From assembly GCA_021799555.1 (NCBI GenBank), contig JAJZAG010000002.1, forward strand, positions 1-45,102: 45,102 bases of DNA. Reading direction: 5' to 3'. The translations under genes were made by a program, and so were the position numbers. Positions 41,020-45,102 of this stretch are shown in pieces. Numbering within the stretch: the first letter of the stretch is position 1; each line of letters begins with the position of its first letter. The notes below the pieces were generated by a model. It saw only the letters and a list, made by a program, of their open reading frames with translations. It had not been told where the DNA came from and made no database searches. This DNA comes from Deltaproteobacteria bacterium (GTDB lineage Bacteria > Desulfobacterota > Binatia > Binatales > Binataceae).

Positions 41020-42408
41020 ATGAGCACTGAAGTTACGATGCCCCAGATGGGCGAAAGCGTGGTCGAAGGAACGATCGCAAAATGGTTGGTCAAAGTGGGC
41101 GACGTCGTCACCGAAGATCAGCCGCTCTGCGAAATCTCTACCGACAAAGTCGATACCGAAATTCCGTCACCTGCCGCCGGCCGTATCGCGAAAATCGTTG
41201 CGCAGGAAGGGCAGACGCTGCCGGTCGGTGCACCGCTTGCGATGATTGACAGCGCAGGCGAACCCGCCGCCAAATCCGGTGCGCAGCTCGCGCCGATCGA
41301 GGTTTCGAAGCCTTCCGCCGCGCCTGCGCCGGTCCGCGAGATTCGCTCGGTCCCTGCGCCGGAGCCGCGCCCGCAGGTGCGCATCATAGCGGCGGCCGCC
41401 GCTCAGATGGCACCCGACGAAGAAGTGAGCGCGCCGCGCCGTTACTCGCCGGTAGTTTTGAAGATGGCCGCCGAACACAGGATCGATCTCGCGCGAGTTA
41501 CCGGTACGGGAATCGGCGGCCGCGTAAGCAAACGCGACGTCGCCCGCTACCTGGATTCGCTGCGCGCGGGTCGCGCTGGGAACGGCTCGGCGGCGCCTCT
41601 GACCCGCTCAGTTTCCGTAGCTCCGACGCTGACTGCTGATGCGCAGACATCTGCGCCGCCGGCTCCTGCAGGAATGGTGTTCCATGCGCCGGTCTATCAG
41701 CCGCGCGAGGGTGATATCGTCGAGCCGTTCACCCGTCGGCGCAAGCTAATCGCGGAGCACATGGTCTATTCAAAGACCCATTCCCCGCACGTGCCAACGG
41801 TGGCGGAAGTCGATATGACGCGGATCTCGCACCTGCGCGACAAACACAAGGCTGCGTTCGCCGAGCGCGAAGGCTTCGCGCTCACTATGCTGCCACTGAT
41901 TGCCGCCGCTACGGTGCGCGCACTCAAGGAATTTCCGCGCATGAACGCATCCGTCGTCGGCGATGCGCTCGTCATCCGACGCGAGATCAATCTAGGTATC
42001 GCAATGGATTCGGACGAAGGGTTGCTCGTGCCCGTCATCAAGCGCGCCGAGGGGATGTCCGTCGTCGGAATTGCGCGTGAGATCGCGGCGCTGCAGCGCA
42101 AGGTCATGGATAAGAAGATTACCGCCGACGACCTCGCCGGCGGTAGCTTCACGCTCTCAAACCCCGGCCGCGAAGGAAACCTTTACGGCTTTGCCATTAT
42201 CAATCAGCCCCAAGTCGGAATCCTCCGCATGGGCGAGGTCAAAAAGCGTGCGGTTGTGATCGAAGTAGACGGCGAGGATGCGATCGCGATCCGCACGATG
42301 ATGTATCTGGCCCTGTCATACGACCATCGCGTAATCGATGGAGTCCTCGGCAACCGGTTTCTCTACCGGACTGCCCGGATAATCGAAGCAGCCGACTTTG
42401 AGTTTTAG
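41020..42408 (+). CDS. 2-oxoacid dehydrogenase complex, E2 dihydrolipoamide acyltransferase
   Basis: A 462-residue acyltransferase core. The lipoyl domain (1-80) carries Glu-Ile-Ser-Thr-Asp-Lys-Val-Asp with lipoyl Lys43. An Ala/Pro linker follows. The E1/E3-binding domain is at about 140-178 and the catalytic domain from about 230. The active-site Asp-His-Arg-Val-Ile-Asp-Gly has His436 and Asp440. The ATG at 41020 is chosen because it follows the E1 beta stop by one base; the frame is open 30 bases further upstream. No dihydrolipoamide dehydrogenase (E3) gene is present in the window. Confidence 0.94.
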   Translation: MSTEVTMPQMGESVVEGTIAKWLVKVGDVVTEDQPLCEISTDKVDTEIPSPAAGRIAKIVAQEGQTLPVGAPLAMIDSAGEPAAKSGAQLAPIEVSKPSAAPAPVREIRSVPAPEPRPQVRIIAAAAAQMAPDEEVSAPRRYSPVVLKMAAEHRIDLARVTGTGIGGRVSKRDVARYLDSLRAGRAGNGSAAPLTRSVSVAPTLTADAQTSAPPAPAGMVFHAPVYQPREGDIVEPFTRRRKLIAEHMVYSKTHSPHVPTVAEVDMTRISHLRDKHKAAFAEREGFALTMLPLIAAATVRALKEFPRMNASVVGDALVIRREINLGIAMDSDEGLLVPVIKRAEGMSVVGIAREIAALQRKVMDKKITADDLAGGSFTLSNPGREGNLYGFAIINQPQVGILRMGEVKKRAVVIEVDGEDAIAIRTMMYLALSYDHRVIDGVLGNRFLYRTARIIEAADFEF

Positions 42409-42551
42409 GATTTCGGGCACTGCTGTTACGGTTGATAGCCTCGCAGCGCTGGGGCGGGCATAGGTCTGCGCGCGGACGTAATCATCGCTCACAGATGGTT
42501 CTCGGATATCCTTTGCACTCTTCCGTCATTCTCTCTTGTCAAAAGGAACTA

Positions 42552-42571
42552 TGAGTGATATCCATCACTGA
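42552..42571. promoter_or_regulatory. operator-like 20-bp inverted repeat
   Basis: TGAGTGAT and ATCACTGA are complementary at seven of eight positions around a 4-bp centre. The site is about 100 bp upstream of the SBBP gene ATG, a suitable place for a regulator of that gene. No regulator is identified. Confidence 0.35.
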
Positions 42572-42674
42572 ATCTTGATTTCAGATATTGTGCGGGAAAT
42601 TCTAAGAGTAACGCTTCCGTTGGCCATTTTTACGTAGTCGGTTTGTCTGCTTTCACGCAATCGGAGTGAACGCG

Positions 42675-45102
42675 ATGCGCCCCAAATCCAGTCTGGTCAC
42701 CTCAAAGTCCAGTTCATTCACCTTGCTTCTCTTATTCGCGCTCCTGATCGTGGGAGCGATGTCACTGGCTTCAATACTGACCTACTCGGAACCGCTCGCC
42801 GTTCACTCGAAGCATCCGCATCGGAGTGCGATCGCCAAGGGGGACGCCACCCGGAAAATTGATGGGATGCCGATCTACTTTGAGCGCAATGACGGTCAGA
42901 CCGATCCCCGCGTCAAATTCCTTTCCCATTCGGGTCGCTACAGCTTGTTTTTGACCGAGGACTCGACGGTTATTTCGCTCATCGGCGGTGAGGTGCGCAA
43001 AGGGCCTGAAATTGCCACTTTTAACCCTCACAGCCTCGGTACGACCGATGGTCTCGTCGAGTCGGCGGTTCGCATTCGGATGGTTGACGCCAACCCGCAT
43101 CCCGTAATTTCCGGCATGGACCAACTCGCGGGACGGGTAAATTATCTGATCGGAAACGACCCGACGAAATTTCACAGAAACGTGCCGACCTTCGGACGCG
43201 TTAAGCTCAGCGCCGTGTATCCGGGCGTCGATGTCGTCTATTACGGCGCCGGTGGCGTGCTCGAATACGATATTATCGCAGCCCCCGGGGCCGACACCTC
43301 CAAAATAAAATTTGCGGTAGAGGGTCCTGCAGAGACCGCGATCGACTCGGCAGGTAATCTCGAAATCAAAACCGCGGCCGGCGTCGTGATGATGCGCAAG
43401 CCCGTCGTTTATCAGCCGGCTCAAGATGGCAGCCGGATCACGGTGGCCAGCTCACTCGAACTTGCGAATGATGCGGTTATCAAGGCGGGCGTGCGCACAC
43501 GACAAGTCGCTGTTCGGCTCGCCTCGTACGACCACTCTCGGCCGATCGTGATTGACCCTCCGATCGTCGCCTACTCGACATACCTGGGTGGAGACGCATC
43601 AAGCCAAGGTCAAGTAAACCTTGAACAGTTTTCCGGGATCACCGGAAACACACCATTGGTTGTCGCCGACGTGGGGCTCGACGTCGCGCTCGATCCTTCA
43701 AATAACGCGTACGTGACTGGAGTCGCATACTCCAACGATTTTCCAACGGCGAACGCTTACCAGACGTCACAGAATGGGTTCGGGCAGCCTCCAGTTCAGA
43801 ATCCAACAACATTTATTTCGAAATTCGACTATAGCCAATCGGGCAGCGCTTCTCTGGTCTACTCGACTTATCTCGGCGGAAGCGGCGATACCAACATCAG
43901 CGATGCGGGACACGGCAACGGCGATTTGGCATTCGGGATCGCGGTGGACTCGAGCGGTCAGGCGTACATTGTAGGACAGACCTATTCGAAGGACTTTCCC
44001 GGCACTTCGAGTTGCGGAAGCTTCGGGAGCAGCAACGACCAATTGAAGACTGACGTCAACGTCGGATTTATCGCCAAGCTGAATTCCAGCGGTGATGGCT
44101 TGGTGTACTCGTGTTATATCGACGGGCGGGACAACGCGACCGAATCTCGGGTAGCACTCTACCCGGCAGGATGCGGCGGGACCAGTTGCAAGGCCTACAT
44201 TTCCGGATCGACACAGAGCGACGGCAGTACCGGCTTTCCCGTGACCAGCGGCGCCTTTCAAAGCACCCTCAACACGACCAACGGTAAGAGCAATGCAACG
44301 TTTGTTGTCGTGCATGAAGATGGCCAGTCGCTCGATTACGCAACCCTCTACGGGGGTTCCGGAAACGGCACCAACGGCGACGCTGGTATCGCCGTCGCGG
44401 TGGATTCGAGCGGCAACGGATACATCACCGGCGCAACCTACTCGAGTAACCTGACTACCAAGAATCCCGCGATCGCCAATTACGCCGGCGGCGGCAACGG
44501 GACTAGCAACGCGTTTATCGCCGAATTCGCGCCCTCTCAGACCGGCGTGAATTCGCTCGTCTACGCCACCTATCTTGGCGGCAACGGCTCAGTGGGGACA
44601 ATCAGCCTTCTTGGCTCACCGCTACTGTCGTTGGGGTTCGGGGATGTAGGCACAGGAATCACGGTCGATAATTCAGGCAACATTTGGGTGACCGGTCCCA
44701 CCGCGTCAACCGATTTTCCGGTTCCAGGGACCAACGATAATTACTTCTACGGTTCGAATTACGCTAACATTGATTCTGGAGCACCCGCATCAACCGGTTT
44801 CGTCACCGAACTGGATACGAGTCAGAGCGGCTCGCAGCAGATTATTTATTCGACGTACTTTGGCGGAGGTGGCACCTATTTACAACCGCCATCACCAGCC
44901 TCCGGTCAGATCGGCTTCGGCGATATTCCAACGGATATCCAAGTAGCGGATGGAAAGGTTTATATATCCGGCGCAACCGCGAGCGGTGCGGTTTCCAACG
45001 GGTTTCCGTTGAGCAGTAATGTTTCTTCATGCAGCGAGTTGAACTTGAATCACAGTGTCGGAATCCCGATCAGCTTCACTGCCGGCTCTCAGACCTATAC
45101 CG
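42675..45102 (+). CDS. secreted SBBP-repeat beta-propeller protein (partial)
   Basis: The reading frame is open from the ATG at 42675 to the window end, at least 809 residues. Residues about 13-37 form a signal peptide or membrane anchor. An N-terminal domain has Phe-Glu-Arg-Asn-Asp-Gly-Gln-Thr-Asp, then Tyr-Leu-Ile-Gly-Asn-Asp, then Tyr-Pro-Gly-Val-Asp-Val-Val-Tyr-Tyr-Gly, all typical of SBBP proteins. Repeated Tyr-Ser-Thr-Tyr-Leu-Gly-Gly-type motifs (also Tyr-Ala-Thr-Tyr-Leu-Gly-Gly and Tyr-Ser-Thr-Tyr-Phe-Gly-Gly), each followed by Gly-Ile-x-Val-Asp and Tyr-Ile-x-Gly, mark propeller blades. GGAGTG precedes the ATG. It is probably exported. Binding partners are unknown and the C-terminus lies outside. 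Confidence 0.85.
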   Translation, partial: MRPKSSLVTSKSSSFTLLLLFALLIVGAMSLASILTYSEPLAVHSKHPHRSAIAKGDATRKIDGMPIYFERNDGQTDPRVKFLSHSGRYSLFLTEDSTVISLIGGEVRKGPEIATFNPHSLGTTDGLVESAVRIRMVDANPHPVISGMDQLAGRVNYLIGNDPTKFHRNVPTFGRVKLSAVYPGVDVVYYGAGGVLEYDIIAAPGADTSKIKFAVEGPAETAIDSAGNLEIKTAAGVVMMRKPVVYQPAQDGSRITVASSLELANDAVIKAGVRTRQVAVRLASYDHSRPIVIDPPIVAYSTYLGGDASSQGQVNLEQFSGITGNTPLVVADVGLDVALDPSNNAYVTGVAYSNDFPTANAYQTSQNGFGQPPVQNPTTFISKFDYSQSGSASLVYSTYLGGSGDTNISDAGHGNGDLAFGIAVDSSGQAYIVGQTYSKDFPGTSSCGSFGSSNDQLKTDVNVGFIAKLNSSGDGLVYSCYIDGRDNATESRVALYPAGCGGTSCKAYISGSTQSDGSTGFPVTSGAFQSTLNTTNGKSNATFVVVHEDGQSLDYATLYGGSGNGTNGDAGIAVAVDSSGNGYITGATYSSNLTTKNPAIANYAGGGNGTSNAFIAEFAPSQTGVNSLVYATYLGGNGSVGTISLLGSPLLSLGFGDVGTGITVDNSGNIWVTGPTASTDFPVPGTNDNYFYGSNYANIDSGAPASTGFVTELDTSQSGSQQIIYSTYFGGGGTYLQPPSPASGQIGFGDIPTDIQVADGKVYISGATASGAVSNGFPLSSNVSSCSELNLNHSVGIPISFTAGSQTYT

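Noticed and set aside
42551..42571. Six-codon upstream open frame after AAGGA before the SBBP gene
   Set aside because: It coincides with the inverted repeat and is too short to distinguish from chance.

Overview
The window is GC-rich chromosomal DNA with short intergenic gaps and co-directional operons. The best lineage clues are a complete-looking coenzyme F420 operon with separate cofG and cofH genes (not the fused fbiC of Actinobacteria), two F420-type luciferase-like monooxygenases, and the imuA-imuB-dnaE2 mutagenesis cassette in its proteobacterial order. Palindromic GCGATCGC octamers are also frequent. Together these suggest an aerobic soil or sediment bacterium outside Actinobacteria, possibly a deltaproteobacterium-like or Binatota-like lineage. 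That placement is an inference and is weakly held. No rRNA, tRNA, CRISPR array or intact insertion sequence was seen.

Layout. 1-8.1 kb: two tandem alpha/beta hydrolases, a GNAT acetyltransferase, an esterase, an IS3-type transposase remnant next to an inverted-repeat element, a cytosolic thioredoxin/beta-sandwich protein followed by a sirtuin, a CDGSH iron-sulfur protein, and a uppP-drug/metabolite exporter pair. 8.1-14.7 kb: a small orphan protein with its own promoter, ribosome site and terminator, two lipoproteins, a flavoprotein oxidoreductase, glyA, an F420-type LLM oxidoreductase, and a lower-GC orphan with a HEPN-like motif. 14.7-23.9 kb: a metabolic island. On the minus strand it runs SDR, SDR, PaaA-like diiron protein, DUF4440-like protein, TetR regulator, EntE-like AMP ligase and heme-oxygenase-like diiron oxidase. 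Divergently it has a third SDR, a double-hotdog thioesterase and a zinc alcohol dehydrogenase.

24-30.6 kb: imuA-imuB-dnaE2. All three genes carry in-frame copies of one hairpin-ended repeat of about 150-175 bp. Every copy has the same orientation and the same reading frame, so the proteins share an inserted peptide and are longer than their families. This is the most unusual feature of the window. 30.7-38.7 kb: a VOC protein, a polyprenyl diphosphate synthase following cofG-cofH-cofD-cofE, a BON-like membrane-associated protein, a UPF0126/TRIC-type membrane protein and a second LLM oxidoreductase. 39-42.4 kb: E1 alpha, E1 beta and E2 of a 2-oxoacid dehydrogenase complex, with no E3 nearby. 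42.7 kb to the end: a large secreted SBBP beta-propeller protein running off the window.

How the genes fit together: F420 made by the cof operon would serve the two LLM enzymes here. The minus-strand island looks like activation and oxygenation of an organic acid under TetR control. The divergent thioesterase and dehydrogenases would act on related acyl or alcohol intermediates. The cassette provides damage-induced mutagenic synthesis.
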